A stretch of 64,000 nt of DNA from Prochlorococcus sp. AG-424-P18 (lineage in GTDB: Bacteria; Cyanobacteriota; Cyanobacteriia; PCC-6307; Cyanobiaceae), in the NCBI GenBank assembly GCA_003213235.1, contig QCNJ01000002.1:101488-165487 (forward strand), read 5' to 3'. The notes beneath the pieces are model-generated. The model was not told the DNA's origin and did not search any database. It saw only the letters and a list, made by a program, of their open reading frames with translations. Made by a program: the position numbers and the translations under genes. Shown one piece after another: positions 27,878 to 37,777 of this stretch. The first letter of the stretch is position 1. Every line of letters starts with the position of its first letter.

Positions 27878-29236
27878 ATGCCAAACTTTATAAAAGATAA
27901 TATTCAAAAAACAAGTAATAATTCGTCTCGTAGCATCAAAAAATTATTAAAACAAAGATCTCTAGTCGTTGCATTTTCGCTCTTATTCACTGGTTTAGGA
28001 GCCTCAATTACAAGCATATCTTTTAAAACTGGAATCTATTTTATTAATAATTGGAGATTAGCATTATTAGACCAATTCCCAACTATTGCGGTCTTACCTA
28101 TTTTTGGAGCTCTAGGAGGAGCTATTGCAGGATATTTGATCAAAAATATAGCACCTGCTGCAAAAGGTTCAGGAGTTAGTCAAATCATGGGTTTTTTAAG
28201 ACATAAAAAAGTTCCAATGAATTTAAAAGTAGGCTTAGTAAAGCTAATATCAGGAATTATTGCGATTGGTAGTGGATTCCCTTTGGGTCCAGAAGGTCCA
28301 TCCGTTCAAATGGGAGGATCAGTAGCTTGGCAAATGGCCAAGTGGCTCAAAGCTCCCACAGCTTTTAGAAGAGTAATAGTAGCAGCAGGGGGTGGTGCTG
28401 GAATAGCTGCAGTTTTTAGCGCTCCATTAGGAGGGTTTGTCTATGCAATAGAAGAGTTATTAAACTCCGCAAGACCAGTAATTTTGCTATTAGTAGTAAT
28501 TACAACTTTCATTGCAGATTCATCTGCTGATATTATTCAAGCCTTAGGCTTAGATCCTAAAGCAGGAGGGTTTGATTTTAACCTCGGATTTTTGATTCAA
28601 AAAGAATATGACCCATCAGTTTTTTTCTTACCTGTAGATTTTATTTACTTAGTTTTACTAGGAATAATTATTGGAATTTTTGCAGAATTGTACAGCAGAT
28701 ATGTTTTGTTGATGCAAAATCTTGGGAAAAAGTGGTATAAAAATAAATTTGTTTTAAAAATGAGTATTTGTGGGCTTATTTTAGGAAGCATCTACTCTTG
28801 TTTACCCAGTACATTTCATAATTTAGATGAATTACAGAAAATAATAGCTGAACAAAATACAAGTATTGGAATTGCTTTATTAGCAGTTTTAGTATTATTT
28901 ATCACAACAGGCTTAGCTGCAGCATCTGGAGCTCCTGGAGGATTGTTCTATCCAATGCTTACTTTAGGTGGGTCAATTGGACTAATAATGGGGAGCTGGG
29001 TGGAAATTGCGACAGGACATGCACCTAGTACATACATTTTTGCAGGAATGGGAGCTTTCGTAGCAGGATGTTCGCGAACACCAATTACCGCAATGTTTTT
29101 AGCTTTCGCTTTAACAAAAAATTTATTAATAATGAAACCTGTGTTAATCAGCTGCATCGCCAGTTTCTTGATAGCAAGAGTTTTTAATGAAGAATCAATT
29201 TATGAAAGACAAATACAAATAGAATTAGAAGACTAA
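27878..29236 (+). CDS. ClC-family chloride channel/antiporter
   Basis: A 452-residue ClC protein with many membrane helices. The selectivity-filter region GSGFPLGPEGPSVQMGG includes the gating glutamate of the GxExP motif. The downstream YAIEELL contains a glutamate pair at the place of the E. coli ClC internal proton glutamate, which argues for a Cl-/H+ exchanger rather than a channel. GAPGGLFYPMLTLGG supplies the third pore motif. No CBS domains follow. It is probably co-transcribed with acnB; a functional link is not evident. Confidence 0.9.
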   Translation: MPNFIKDNIQKTSNNSSRSIKKLLKQRSLVVAFSLLFTGLGASITSISFKTGIYFINNWRLALLDQFPTIAVLPIFGALGGAIAGYLIKNIAPAAKGSGVSQIMGFLRHKKVPMNLKVGLVKLISGIIAIGSGFPLGPEGPSVQMGGSVAWQMAKWLKAPTAFRRVIVAAGGGAGIAAVFSAPLGGFVYAIEELLNSARPVILLLVVITTFIADSSADIIQALGLDPKAGGFDFNLGFLIQKEYDPSVFFLPVDFIYLVLLGIIIGIFAELYSRYVLLMQNLGKKWYKNKFVLKMSICGLILGSIYSCLPSTFHNLDELQKIIAEQNTSIGIALLAVLVLFITTGLAAASGAPGGLFYPMLTLGGSIGLIMGSWVEIATGHAPSTYIFAGMGAFVAGCSRTPITAMFLAFALTKNLLIMKPVLISCIASFLIARVFNEESIYERQIQIELED

Positions 29237-29245
29237 AAACTATCT

Positions 29246-30100
29246 TCAATCAAAAACAGCAGTTTTACTGTTATAAACAAATACTTGATGATTCAGATGT
29301 AATCTAACTGCTCTTGCTAAAGCTATTCTTTCAATATCTCTTCCTTTTCTAATCAAATCGTCAACTTCATCCCTATGACTTACATTAACTGTGCATTGCT
29401 CAATTATCGGGCCTTCATCAAGATCTTCAGTAACATAATGGGCTGTAGCACCGATTAATTTAACGCCTCTCTTCCAAGCTCGATGATATGGTTGCCCGCC
29501 CTTAAATGCAGGTAAGAAAGAATGATGAATATTTATTATTGAAGAAAACTTTTTTAAAAAAGAGTCACTCAAAATTTGCATATATTTAGCTAATACAACG
29601 AGATCAATTTCATATTCTTTTAGTAAATGTAAAAATTGATCTTCAACAATAGATTTTTCAGTTTTAAAGGTATCTATATGAACAAATTTTGCATTAAAGT
29701 CATTTGCAATAATTTCAAGATCAGAATGATTTGAAATTATTAACGGGACTTTCATTTTGAGTTCTCCATTTCTTACTCGCCAAAGTAAATCAATCAAACA
29801 ATGATTTTGTTTACTCACGAAAATAGCAACATTTGGAATTTCATCTGAATAATTTACGTTAAATTTTCCATTTACTTCATCTGCAATTTTTTCAAATTCT
29901 TTATAAATTTCATCTCTATTAAAAAATTCATTGTTACTATTCCATTCAATTCGACTAAGAAATAATCCTGCATCTTGATCTGTATGATGATCAGAATGTT
30001 TTATGTTGCCACCATAATTTGAAATCCAACTTGTAAGTAGACTTACAAGACCAGGACGATCGGGACAAACAATTTTGAATATAATTGAAGGATGTTCCAA
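29246..30100 (-). CDS. purU: Formyltetrahydrofolate deformylase
   Basis: Hydrolyses 10-formyl-THF to formate and THF, balancing one-carbon pools. An N-terminal ACT domain (FKIVCPDRPGLVSLLTSWI) precedes the formyltransferase-fold catalytic domain. The catalytic Asn and His are in INIHHSFLPAFKGGQPYH, and the conserved Asp in GATAHYVTEDLDEGPIIEQ. The 284-residue length is typical. The ACT domain and the missing substrate-binding C-terminal domain distinguish it from PurN and Fmt. It ends 9 bp from the convergent ClC gene and is divergent from the FAD oxidoreductase. Confidence 0.94.
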   Translation of the reverse strand: MEHPSIIFKIVCPDRPGLVSLLTSWISNYGGNIKHSDHHTDQDAGLFLSRIEWNSNNEFFNRDEIYKEFEKIADEVNGKFNVNYSDEIPNVAIFVSKQNHCLIDLLWRVRNGELKMKVPLIISNHSDLEIIANDFNAKFVHIDTFKTEKSIVEDQFLHLLKEYEIDLVVLAKYMQILSDSFLKKFSSIINIHHSFLPAFKGGQPYHRAWKRGVKLIGATAHYVTEDLDEGPIIEQCTVNVSHRDEVDDLIRKGRDIERIALARAVRLHLNHQVFVYNSKTAVFD

Positions 30101-30148
30101 AAAATCTTTAACTATTAAGTCAAATAAGCAAGCATATCTAATATATCA

Positions 30149-31231
30149 ATGAAAAGCTTAAAAGAAAATTTTCAAAAAGCACACATAGTTATTATTGGAT
30201 CAGGGATTATTGGAAAATTTAACGCCTTAGAATTATCAGAATTAGGTTTCCAGGTAACGATAATAGATCCAGCTCAACACCAAAATAGTAGCAATGCAGC
30301 TTTAGGCTTACTAATGGGTAATATGTATCAAAAAAGAAGAGGTAGAAGCTGGGATCTCAGGAAACAGAGCATTGAATTATGGCCACAATGGATTACATTC
30401 CTGCAAAAATTTAATTGTGAATTAAATATCGAAAAACCATTAATACAACTAACTACAGATGAAGAAAAGTTTAAAAAATTAGAGAAATTTGTTTATGAAA
30501 ATAATGATCAAAACTTGCAAATTTTAGAAAGAGACTCAATATTTATCAAGAATATTAATAAAGCCTTCCAAGCAACAAATATAAAAGGAATGATCTCGTT
30601 CAAAGATGGAAGAATAAATCCTTTTTCTTTACTTCAAACATTAGATCAATTTCTAAGAGATAAAAAAGTAAATTATTTACGAGAAGAAATAATAAAAATA
30701 AGAAAATCAAACAATCAATGGATTTCTACAACAAGGAATAATGAAAACATCAAATCTGACATGGTTATTTTGTGTAATTCACTAAAAGCGATTGATTTAA
30801 TAGGAAGCCTATCTCACAACATCAAATTAAAACCTGTTTTAGGTCAAGCTATAGAAATTGAGATAAATGATGCAGAAGTTGATTTATTATCGCTGCCAAA
30901 ACAATTCAACATAAATAGTAAAAATATAATTCCAAAATCAAACAATAAGCTAATTATTGGATCAACTGATGAATATAGTACTAAGCCAGAAGAAGATACA
31001 TTCGAAAAACTTACAAATTTTCTCGATAAAAAACCAAATTGGCTGATGAAAGGAAAAATTTCTAAAAAATGGTTTGGAATAAGGTCAAGGCCAGATGGTG
31101 AACCTTCACCAATAATGAAAAACCTTGAAGATGGGCTAATTATATGTACAGGTTTTTATAAAAATGGAATTTTACTGGCTCCGGCTTGTTCTAAATGGGT
31201 TGCTAATGAAGTTAAAAATTACCTTTATTAA
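30149..31231 (+). CDS. FAD-dependent oxidoreductase (DadA/glycine oxidase-like)
   Basis: A 360-residue member of the D-amino-acid/glycine oxidase (DAO) superfamily. The FAD dinucleotide-binding motif is at the N-terminus ([20 protein letters not shown]), followed by an acidic residue after VTIID. Near the C-terminus a second FAD contact resembles the family pattern ([12 protein letters not shown], then [15 protein letters not shown]). The substrate is unknown; a glycine oxidase for thiamine synthesis is one option, but no thi gene is adjacent. The last four bases overlap the convergent dnaK. Confidence 0.83.
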   Translation: MKSLKENFQKAHIVIIGSGIIGKFNALELSELGFQVTIIDPAQHQNSSNAALGLLMGNMYQKRRGRSWDLRKQSIELWPQWITFLQKFNCELNIEKPLIQLTTDEEKFKKLEKFVYENNDQNLQILERDSIFIKNINKAFQATNIKGMISFKDGRINPFSLLQTLDQFLRDKKVNYLREEIIKIRKSNNQWISTTRNNENIKSDMVILCNSLKAIDLIGSLSHNIKLKPVLGQAIEIEINDAEVDLLSLPKQFNINSKNIIPKSNNKLIIGSTDEYSTKPEEDTFEKLTNFLDKKPNWLMKGKISKKWFGIRSRPDGEPSPIMKNLEDGLIICTGFYKNGILLAPACSKWVANEVKNYLY

Positions 31232-33135
31232 TCTTTTGTTTCAGTAAAGTCTGCATCAATTACATCATCTCCACCTTTTTCGCTTGAATCACTCTGATCA
31301 GGACCGCCGGCAGAGCCAGGTGATGGTGGCTGATTACCTGGTTGCTGATAAACAGATGAACCAACTGCATAAAGTTCTTGCTGAAGTTCTTCAAGAAGTT
31401 TTTTCATTGATTCATAATCTTCTTTTGAAGTTGCTTCTTTTAAAGCATTACTTTTTTCTTCAACTTTAGACTTTGCTGCAGCATCAATTTTGTCTCCTAA
31501 TTCACCAAGTTGCTTTTCTGTCTGGTAGACAAGTGTTTCAGCTTGATTTTTTAAATCGATTTTTTCTCTTTTTTCTTTATCTGCAGATGCATTTGATTCA
31601 GCATCTTTTACCATTTTTTCTACCTCATTATCAGATAGAGTTGAAGCACCAGTAATAGAAATACTTTGTTCTTTACCGCTTCCTTTATCTTTAGCAGTAA
31701 CACTAAGAATACCGTTTGCATCGATATCAAATGTAACTTCAATCTGCGGAACGCCTCTTGGTGCTGAAGGTATACCATCCAATCTAAAAGTTCCTAAGCT
31801 TTTATTATCAGAAGCCATTTCTCTTTCACCTTGTAAAACGTGTATTTCAACATTTGTTTGACCATCTACAGCAGTTGAATATGTTTCAGATTTCTTCGTG
31901 GGTACTGTAGTATTTCGATTTATCATTTTTGTCATTACTCCCCCTAAAGTCTCTACACCTAGAGAAAGTGGAGTAACGTCGAGCAACAAAATATCTTTAA
32001 CTTCTCCTGCTAAAACTCCTCCCTGAATTGCAGCTCCGACAGCTACTACTTCATCAGGATTAACAGTTTGATTTGGTTCTTTACCAATTATTTTTTTAAC
32101 TAAATCTAAAACAGCAGGTATTCTAGATGAGCCTCCCACCATAACAACTTCATCAATTTCACTGGTAGAAATTTTTGCATCACTTATAGCTCTCTCAACT
32201 GGGGTCTTGCACCTATCAATTAAAGAAGCAGCTAATTCCTCGAACTTTGCTCTTGTAAGGTTCAAATCTAAATGTTTTGGCCCTTCAGGCGTCGCTGTAA
32301 TAAAAGGTAAATTTATTTCACTTTGCGTGGCATTTGAAAGCTCAATTTTTGCTTTTTCTGCAGCTTCGGTAAGTCTTTGCAAAGCTTGTTTATCTTGTCT
32401 GAGATCAATTCCTTCATTAGATTTAAATGTATTAGCTAAGTGATCTACGATACATCTGTCAAAATCATCACCACCTAAATGTGTATCTCCAGATGTAGAT
32501 AGAACTTCAGTTACTCCGTCACCTGCTTCAATAACTGAGACATCAAATGTTCCTCCGCCTAAATCAAAAACAAGAATTTTTTCATTTTCTTTATCCAAAC
32601 CATATGCTAGAGCCGCAGCAGTTGGCTCATTAACAATTCTGAGAACTTCTAGACCTGCAATCTTTCCAGCATCTTTCGTAGCCTGTCTTTGTGAATCATT
32701 AAAATAAGCAGGAACTGTAATTACAGCTTGTGTAACTTTTTCACCAAGGTATTTACCTGCATCATCTGCTAACTTTCTTAAAACTTGAGAACTTACCTCT
32801 TCAGGAGAAAATTGCTTATCTAAAATAGGGCATTTTAATTTGACACTAGAACCAGATTTTTCTACAGAATAACTTACTTCTTTAGATTCTTCATTAACTT
32901 CATCAACCCTTCTTCCAACAAATCGTTTTGCTGAATAGAAAGTATTTTCAGGGTTCATTACAGCTTGTCTTTTAGCTATTTGTCCAACAAGCTGATCTTG
33001 ATTTTTTGTATATGCAACAACTGATGGAGTAGTTCTGAAACCCTCAGCATTTGCTATTACAGTAGGTTTACCACCTTCCATTACAGCAACACAACTATTA
33101 GTTGTTCCTAAATCGATTCCTACAACCTTCCCCAT
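31228..33135 (-). CDS. dnaK: Molecular chaperone DnaK (Hsp70)
   Basis: Full-length Hsp70 of 635 residues. The ATPase domain starts with [19 protein letters not shown] and contains [30 protein letters not shown] and [13 protein letters not shown]. The substrate-binding domain follows the [17 protein letters not shown] linker. The tail is Gly/Gln/Pro-rich and ends DVIDADFTE, close to the EEVD-like acidic ending of bacterial DnaK. Cyanobacteria carry several dnaK genes; this looks like the general cytosolic type (DnaK2-like). grpE and dnaJ are not adjacent. No CIRCE repeat is visible in the 116-bp divergent gap to aroE. Confidence 0.96.
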   Translation of the reverse strand: MGKVVGIDLGTTNSCVAVMEGGKPTVIANAEGFRTTPSVVAYTKNQDQLVGQIAKRQAVMNPENTFYSAKRFVGRRVDEVNEESKEVSYSVEKSGSSVKLKCPILDKQFSPEEVSSQVLRKLADDAGKYLGEKVTQAVITVPAYFNDSQRQATKDAGKIAGLEVLRIVNEPTAAALAYGLDKENEKILVFDLGGGTFDVSVIEAGDGVTEVLSTSGDTHLGGDDFDRCIVDHLANTFKSNEGIDLRQDKQALQRLTEAAEKAKIELSNATQSEINLPFITATPEGPKHLDLNLTRAKFEELAASLIDRCKTPVERAISDAKISTSEIDEVVMVGGSSRIPAVLDLVKKIIGKEPNQTVNPDEVVAVGAAIQGGVLAGEVKDILLLDVTPLSLGVETLGGVMTKMINRNTTVPTKKSETYSTAVDGQTNVEIHVLQGEREMASDNKSLGTFRLDGIPSAPRGVPQIEVTFDIDANGILSVTAKDKGSGKEQSISITGASTLSDNEVEKMVKDAESNASADKEKREKIDLKNQAETLVYQTEKQLGELGDKIDAAAKSKVEEKSNALKEATSKEDYESMKKLLEELQQELYAVGSSVYQQPGNQPPSPGSAGGPDQSDSSEKGGDDVIDADFTETKD

Positions 33136-33251
33136 GGGTAAACTTTTAAATATTTGCTATTCTCCATAATCGGTCATTGACGTCATTATTGTTACTCAAA
33201 GATGGGGTGTGGTTCCCGAACAGATCATTATTTTAAAGAAAAATTCTAAAC

Positions 33252-34112
33252 ATGATTTCAAGTAAGACATCTTTTATTGCATTAATCGGCAATCCGGTAA
33301 GCCATTCCTTATCACCGATTATGCAAAATGCTGCATTCCAATATTTAGGCTTAGATTTAATTTATATTGCTATACCTTGCAAAGATGAAGATCTGGCATT
33401 AGTGCTGAATTCTTTGAAAAAAATTAATTGCAAGGGTTTAAATATTACAATTCCCCATAAAGAAAAAGTATTTAACCTTTGTAGTGAAATTTCACCTATT
33501 GCAAGAAAACTGAAAGCAATTAATACCCTGAAATTAAATTCTGAAAAAGAATGGAGCGCAACTAATACAGATGTAGAGGGATTTATTTATCCATTAAAAA
33601 CATTAAATTTAACAAAGAAAAAATCAATAGTTCTTGGCTCCGGGGGTGCAGCAAGATCTGTTATTCAAGGTTTAATAAATTTAAATCTTTCAAAAATTTC
33701 AGTAATATCTCGGAATAAATCATCACTAAATAAATTGATAAAAAATTTTGAAAATCAAATCAAACTAGAAGGTTTATTAAACAATGATAATAAAACTGAC
33801 AATTTAATTCGGGAAGCAGATTTAATTGTAAATACAACACCTGTAGGAATGAAAACTACTAAATATGAAAAAAATATATTGCCATATGGTGAGGCTTTTT
33901 GGAGATCTCTTAACTCAAAAACAATTGTTTATGATTTAATCTATAATCCTGCCCCAACTCATCTATTGAAATTTAGCTCCAATAAAGGATGCATGACTAT
34001 CGATGGTTTGCAAATGCTTGTTGCTCAGGGATTAAAATCATTATCATTTTGGACAAATGGCTTAGAAGTACCTTTTCATGTTATGAATGATGCACTCAAA
34101 AATCATCTTTAA
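33252..34112 (+). CDS. aroE: Shikimate dehydrogenase
   Basis: NADPH-dependent reduction of 3-dehydroshikimate. The substrate-binding N-domain shows GNPVSHSLSPIMQNAAF and the catalytic lysine in NITIPHKEKVF, with the conserved Asp in NTDVEGFIYPL. The Rossmann domain carries VLGSGGAARSVIQGL. The C-terminal DGLQMLVAQG is also diagnostic. Length is 286 residues, complete. It is divergent from dnaK and is followed 90 bp later by rpsF on the same strand. Confidence 0.95.
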   Translation: MISSKTSFIALIGNPVSHSLSPIMQNAAFQYLGLDLIYIAIPCKDEDLALVLNSLKKINCKGLNITIPHKEKVFNLCSEISPIARKLKAINTLKLNSEKEWSATNTDVEGFIYPLKTLNLTKKKSIVLGSGGAARSVIQGLINLNLSKISVISRNKSSLNKLIKNFENQIKLEGLLNNDNKTDNLIREADLIVNTTPVGMKTTKYEKNILPYGEAFWRSLNSKTIVYDLIYNPAPTHLLKFSSNKGCMTIDGLQMLVAQGLKSLSFWTNGLEVPFHVMNDALKNHL

Positions 34113-34170
34113 AATAATGCTAATTTTCAAGGAACTGCACATCATGATGTATCGTTAAAGATGAACAGAC

Positions 34171-34194
34171 GCTCATGACAACAATCATATGAGC
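34171..34194 (+). promoter_or_regulatory. Hairpin in the rpsF leader
   Basis: GCTCAT and ATGAGC form a perfect 6-bp inverted repeat around a 12-base loop, ending eight bases before the TTG start of rpsF. It could occlude initiation. It lacks the CCG-bulge feature described for S6/S18 autoregulatory leaders, so the role is speculative. Confidence 0.3.
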
Positions 34195-34202
34195 CAAAGA
34201 CC

Positions 34203-34676
34203 TTGTCTGAAACTATGAACAATCAACAATCTTATTACGAAACCATGTATATCCTCCGCCCAGATATTGCGGAGGATGAAGTAACTAACCACATTGATAA
34301 ATACAATAAGCTTTTAGAAGAATTTGGCGGTACCATCCTCGATAGTCAAATGAGGGGTAAAAGAAGATTAGCCTATCAAATAGCAAAACATAGAGAAGGT
34401 ATTTACGTCCAACTAAGTCATCAAGGGGATGGACAACATATTTTCAAAATCGAAAAAGCAATGAGGCTAAGTGAAGATGTTATTAGATACATGACGGTTA
34501 AACAAGAAGGGCCTTTGCCAACTCCAAGACCCTCTACAAAAAGTTCAACACAAGCAGATGATAAAGAAAATCCAAAAACTAAAGTTGAATCTAAAGAAGA
34601 ACAACCAGTAGTAAGTACAGATACTTCAACTTCGGGAAAAGATGATACTGAAAACAAAGAAGATGCAGAATCTTAA
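34203..34676 (+). CDS. rpsF: 30S ribosomal protein S6
   Basis: Small-subunit protein S6, recognised by [13 protein letters not shown] at the N-terminus, [20 protein letters not shown] in the middle and the strand [13 protein letters not shown]. The globular part ends near residue 105. A roughly 50-residue acidic, Ser/Thr/Lys/Glu-rich tail follows, so the protein is longer than most S6. I use TTG 34203 (157 aa); ATG 34215 would give 153 aa and is nearly as likely. The usual partners rpsR and rplI are not next to it. It ends 3 bp before the convergent argG. Confidence 0.92.
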   Translation: MSETMNNQQSYYETMYILRPDIAEDEVTNHIDKYNKLLEEFGGTILDSQMRGKRRLAYQIAKHREGIYVQLSHQGDGQHIFKIEKAMRLSEDVIRYMTVKQEGPLPTPRPSTKSSTQADDKENPKTKVESKEEQPVVSTDTSTSGKDDTENKEDAES

Positions 34677-34679
34677 ATA

Positions 34680-35894
34680 TTAATCCTTTGTTTTTGAATT
34701 TAATTCAGCCCATATTTTATTAGACATACCCCACATATAAATAAAACCCTCAGCTAAAGAATGATTAAAAACATCGTCTTTGCTATAAGTTGCCAAATCT
34801 TCCCTGTAAAGTGAATTATTTTCCGACATTCTCCCGAGTACTATTGCGTTCCCCTTATGAAGTCTGATCTTTACTCTTCCATTAACTGAAGTTTGAGTCG
34901 ACGAAATAAATGAATCTAAACTATCTTTAAGAGGTCCAAACCAAAAACCTTGATAGACAAGTTGACCCCATTTTTTTTCAACTATTCCTTTAAAGTCGAC
35001 AACGTCTGGATTTAACGTAATGCTTTCTAATTCTTTATGTGCTTTGATTAAAAGTAAGAGGCCAGGTGTTTCGTAAATCTCTCTACTTTTAATTCCTACT
35101 ACACGATCTTCAATCATATCAATTCTTCCAAAACCATGCTCACCTGCGAGAACATTAGCTTTTTTAATAATTTCTACTGGGGTTAAAGATTCATCATTAA
35201 TTCCAACAGGAACCCCATTTTTAAAAATAATTTCTATTTCTTTAGGAGAATCAGGTGAATTATCAATAGATGATGTCATTGCAAAAATATCTTCAGGTGC
35301 TTCTTTCATTGGATCTTCTAATATGCCTGCTTCAATACTCCTACCAAGTAAATTAACGTCTATTGAATATGGTGATTTTTTTGATACTGGAGCAGGAATA
35401 CCAAATTTTTCTCCGTACACTATTGCCTCTTCCCTACTCATATTCCATTCTCTTGCAGGAGTAATTATTTTTAAATCAGGACCTAAAGCATTTATTGCCA
35501 AATCAAATCGAACCTGATCATTCCCTTTACCAGTGCATCCATGAGCTACTGCATCAGCACCAAACTCTCGAGCAATATTTACAAGATTTTCTGCAATTAA
35601 AGGTCTAGCAAGAGCTGTAGATAAAGGGTATTTATCTAAATATAATGCGTTTGCTTTAATGGCTGGAAAAGCGTATCTCTCAACAAAACTATTAACTAAA
35701 TTGCCAACAATTGATTGAGATGCACCAGAATTTAAAGCTTTTTGCCTAATAAGTTCTAAATCCTCACCTTGACCAAGATCTGCCACAAATGTAATCACTT
35801 CTGAAATTCCATATTCATTTTTTAAATATGGAATACAAACACTCGTATCTACGCCACCAGAATAAGCTAGTACAACTTTTTTTACATGCGGCAT
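34680..35894 (-). CDS. argG: Argininosuccinate synthase
   Basis: Joins citrulline and aspartate with ATP, the penultimate step of arginine synthesis. The N-terminal PP-loop is [35 protein letters not shown] and the C-terminal [17 protein letters not shown] complete the family pattern. Length is 404 residues, standard. The next enzyme in the pathway, argininosuccinate lyase, is encoded at 62.3 kb in the same window but on the other strand and across the candidate origin, so the two are not co-transcribed. Confidence 0.97.
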   Translation of the reverse strand: MPHVKKVVLAYSGGVDTSVCIPYLKNEYGISEVITFVADLGQGEDLELIRQKALNSGASQSIVGNLVNSFVERYAFPAIKANALYLDKYPLSTALARPLIAENLVNIAREFGADAVAHGCTGKGNDQVRFDLAINALGPDLKIITPAREWNMSREEAIVYGEKFGIPAPVSKKSPYSIDVNLLGRSIEAGILEDPMKEAPEDIFAMTSSIDNSPDSPKEIEIIFKNGVPVGINDESLTPVEIIKKANVLAGEHGFGRIDMIEDRVVGIKSREIYETPGLLLLIKAHKELESITLNPDVVDFKGIVEKKWGQLVYQGFWFGPLKDSLDSFISSTQTSVNGRVKIRLHKGNAIVLGRMSENNSLYREDLATYSKDDVFNHSLAEGFIYMWGMSNKIWAELNSKTKD

Positions 35895-35931
35895 CTAAAT
35901 TTGCTCCATAAATTAAAATTTTTTGACGTAA

Positions 35932-36126
35932 TTAAGAATTTGAGGACTTTTTAAAAACTAATACTATTGTAACTAAAAGAGCTGGACCAAAAACTAGTAA
36001 TAAGAGAAGAAAGTTATTAATTATTAAAACATTGGGATTCAAATATCCAATAAGTTTAAATAATCCAGAAAGCAACAATGAAATTAGCCAGATAAGAATG
36101 TATTTTAAATTTCCTTTATCAAACAA
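35932..36126 (-). CDS. Small two-helix membrane protein, 64 aa
   Basis: I do not recognise the family. The protein has two clear hydrophobic segments (about residues 9-28 and 33-58), short charged ends and a KKSSNS tail. Such small membrane proteins are common in cyanobacteria. It lies between argG, which runs the same way 37 bp downstream, and the divergent DUF3134-like gene. The ATG start and the even spread of hydrophobic residues in helix-length blocks argue for a real gene. Confidence 0.62.
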   Translation of the reverse strand: MFDKGNLKYILIWLISLLLSGLFKLIGYLNPNVLIINNFLLLLLVFGPALLVTIVLVFKKSSNS

Positions 36127-36179
36127 AGTATTTAGTGTGCATCATTATGTATTATCTTATATATAGAACATTATCTTTA

Positions 36180-36461
36180 ATGGACTCAAATAAACTAAAA
36201 CTTAAATTAGACGATATTTCTGAAGTTAATCCTGCTTTAACTTGCTACCACAGAGATGATCCGGCTCCTGTATTGCCATTAAGAGAGGAACCTGATCTAC
36301 TATCTTGGCTCGAAAGTACAGGTAGACTTGTTGCAGAAAAAGATGGAGATTCACAAGAGATTAGTACAATAGAAGAAGAAGAACTTTCAGCCCTAATGGG
36401 GGAAAAAGAAGATTATAAAACTGAAGATGACCCTTCTTTAGATGATGATTGGGAAGATTAA
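36180..36461 (+). CDS. DUF3134-like cyanobacterial protein
   Basis: A 93-residue acidic protein. The core NPALTCYHRDDPAPVLPL followed by EEPDLLSWLESTGRLVAE matches what I recall of DUF3134, a family restricted to cyanobacteria with unknown function. The C-terminal 40 residues are very acidic. I start at ATG 36180; the open frame reaches back to 36135, but the preceding residues do not fit the family. The 3' end overlaps the mraY start by 20 bp, so translation is probably coupled. Confidence 0.72.
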   Translation: MDSNKLKLKLDDISEVNPALTCYHRDDPAPVLPLREEPDLLSWLESTGRLVAEKDGDSQEISTIEEEELSALMGEKEDYKTEDDPSLDDDWED

Positions 36462-37521
36462 AAAGTTTAACTTTGAATCTTTATTTATATTAAATACTTT
36501 TGCTTTAATAGTCACATCCTATTTTTTTAATAATTTTATTTTTACAGGAGTTTACATATTATTTTTCTTTATTTCTATTTTTACAACTAAAAATGGTCTA
36601 AAGATTATCAAAAAATTTAATTTACTTCAAAATATCAGGAATGAAGGCCCAGCTAATCACTTTAAAAAAAGTGATACTCCAACAATGGGTGGGATTTTTA
36701 TGATTATCCCTTTTTTAATTTTGCTTTTGATAATAACTATCAGCTTAAGTTCTCTAAAATTATTTCTTTTATTACTCACTATTTTTGGTTTCTTTATTAC
36801 AGGATTTTTAGATGATTTTTTAAGTATTAAAAGAAAAGAGAACACAGGTTTAAAAACAAAAGAGAAATTTTTCTTACAAAGTGTCATCTCAATAATTTTT
36901 ATATTGTTAGCCTATGAAAAAAATTTAATCAGTCCCTTAATAACAGTTTCTGACTCCTGGGGAATAAATATGAATATTTTCATATTGCCAGTTTCTTTTT
37001 TAGTGCTTGTGGGCATAAGTAATTCAGTAAATTTGACTGATGGACTAGATGGATTAGCAGCTGGATGCAGTGGGATTGTCTTTTATGGATTAGGAACAGA
37101 GATATTACTGAAAGAACAGCAAGAACTTTTTGTTTTTAGCATCTTATGTTTTTCGATGTCCGGCATATGCTTAGGATTTCTCAAATATAATAGTTATCCT
37201 GCAAAAATATTTATGGGTGACACAGGATCTCTAAGTATTGGAGCAATTTTGGGTTCTATAGCGTTATTAACCAATAGCGTTTTTACCTTATCTATTTTCT
37301 CAGGAATATTTATTATTGAATCGTTATCAGTAATTTTTCAAGTAGGATTTTTTAAAATTACAAAAAAATTATTTCATAGAGGTAAACGCATATTCTTAAT
37401 GGCTCCACTACACCACCACTTTGAACTTAAAGGAGTAAAGGAGCAAAAAATAGTTGAAAATTTTTGGAAAATCAACATTTTACTTGTAATTTTAGGTATA
37501 GTTTTAAAAATCAATCTTTGA
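36442..37521 (+). CDS. mraY: Phospho-N-acetylmuramoyl-pentapeptide transferase
   Basis: Integral membrane enzyme that makes lipid I for peptidoglycan, 359 residues with about ten membrane segments. Conserved loops are visible: FKKSDTPTMGGIFMI, the aspartate pair in FLDDFLSIK, NLTDGLDGLAAG, FMGDTGSLSIG and the histidine cluster in APLHHHFELKG. The ATG at 36442 is used; one codon later there is another ATG. It overlaps the DUF3134-like gene, and no other mur/dcw genes are adjacent, as is common in cyanobacteria where this cluster is dispersed. Confidence 0.95.
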   Translation: MMIGKIKKFNFESLFILNTFALIVTSYFFNNFIFTGVYILFFFISIFTTKNGLKIIKKFNLLQNIRNEGPANHFKKSDTPTMGGIFMIIPFLILLLIITISLSSLKLFLLLLTIFGFFITGFLDDFLSIKRKENTGLKTKEKFFLQSVISIIFILLAYEKNLISPLITVSDSWGINMNIFILPVSFLVLVGISNSVNLTDGLDGLAAGCSGIVFYGLGTEILLKEQQELFVFSILCFSMSGICLGFLKYNSYPAKIFMGDTGSLSIGAILGSIALLTNSVFTLSIFSGIFIIESLSVIFQVGFFKITKKLFHRGKRIFLMAPLHHHFELKGVKEQKIVENFWKINILLVILGIVLKINL

Positions 37522-37531
37522 AGAATTTGTT

Positions 37532-37777
37532 ATGAATTTTTTTACATGGAAAGATAATGGATTAACAAGTGACTGCTCAAGTCTTGATGCAATGGCATCA
37601 AGATTTGAAGAAACTGCTAACTTAATGAAAAAACTTTCTAAGAAGGGCTTTAAACTAAAGAAAACTCAAAATAATCAACTAATTCTTCACCCTGATCCTG
37701 AAGTTTTTGATCAATGGGGTTTTATAAGTGAAGAAGTCCCTTTTAAACAACTTTGTTTAATGTCAGATGAAGAATAA
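37532..37777 (+). CDS. Hypothetical protein, 81 aa
   Basis: I do not know the family. The protein is soluble and mixed charge, with a helical Ala/Glu/Lys-rich middle (SRFEETANLMKKLSKKGF) and a C-terminal half with beta-like NQLILHPDPEVFDQWGF. It starts 10 bp after mraY and is probably on the same transcript. Its last 67 bases run into the 3' end of the opposite-strand sucrose-phosphate synthase. That is unusual, but the composition of both frames supports coding. Confidence 0.65.
   Translation: MNFFTWKDNGLTSDCSSLDAMASRFEETANLMKKLSKKGFKLKKTQNNQLILHPDPEVFDQWGFISEEVPFKQLCLMSDEE

Noticed and set aside
33136..33251. CIRCE (HrcA) element for dnaK
   Set aside because: No TTAGCACTC...GAGTGCTAA inverted repeat is present.
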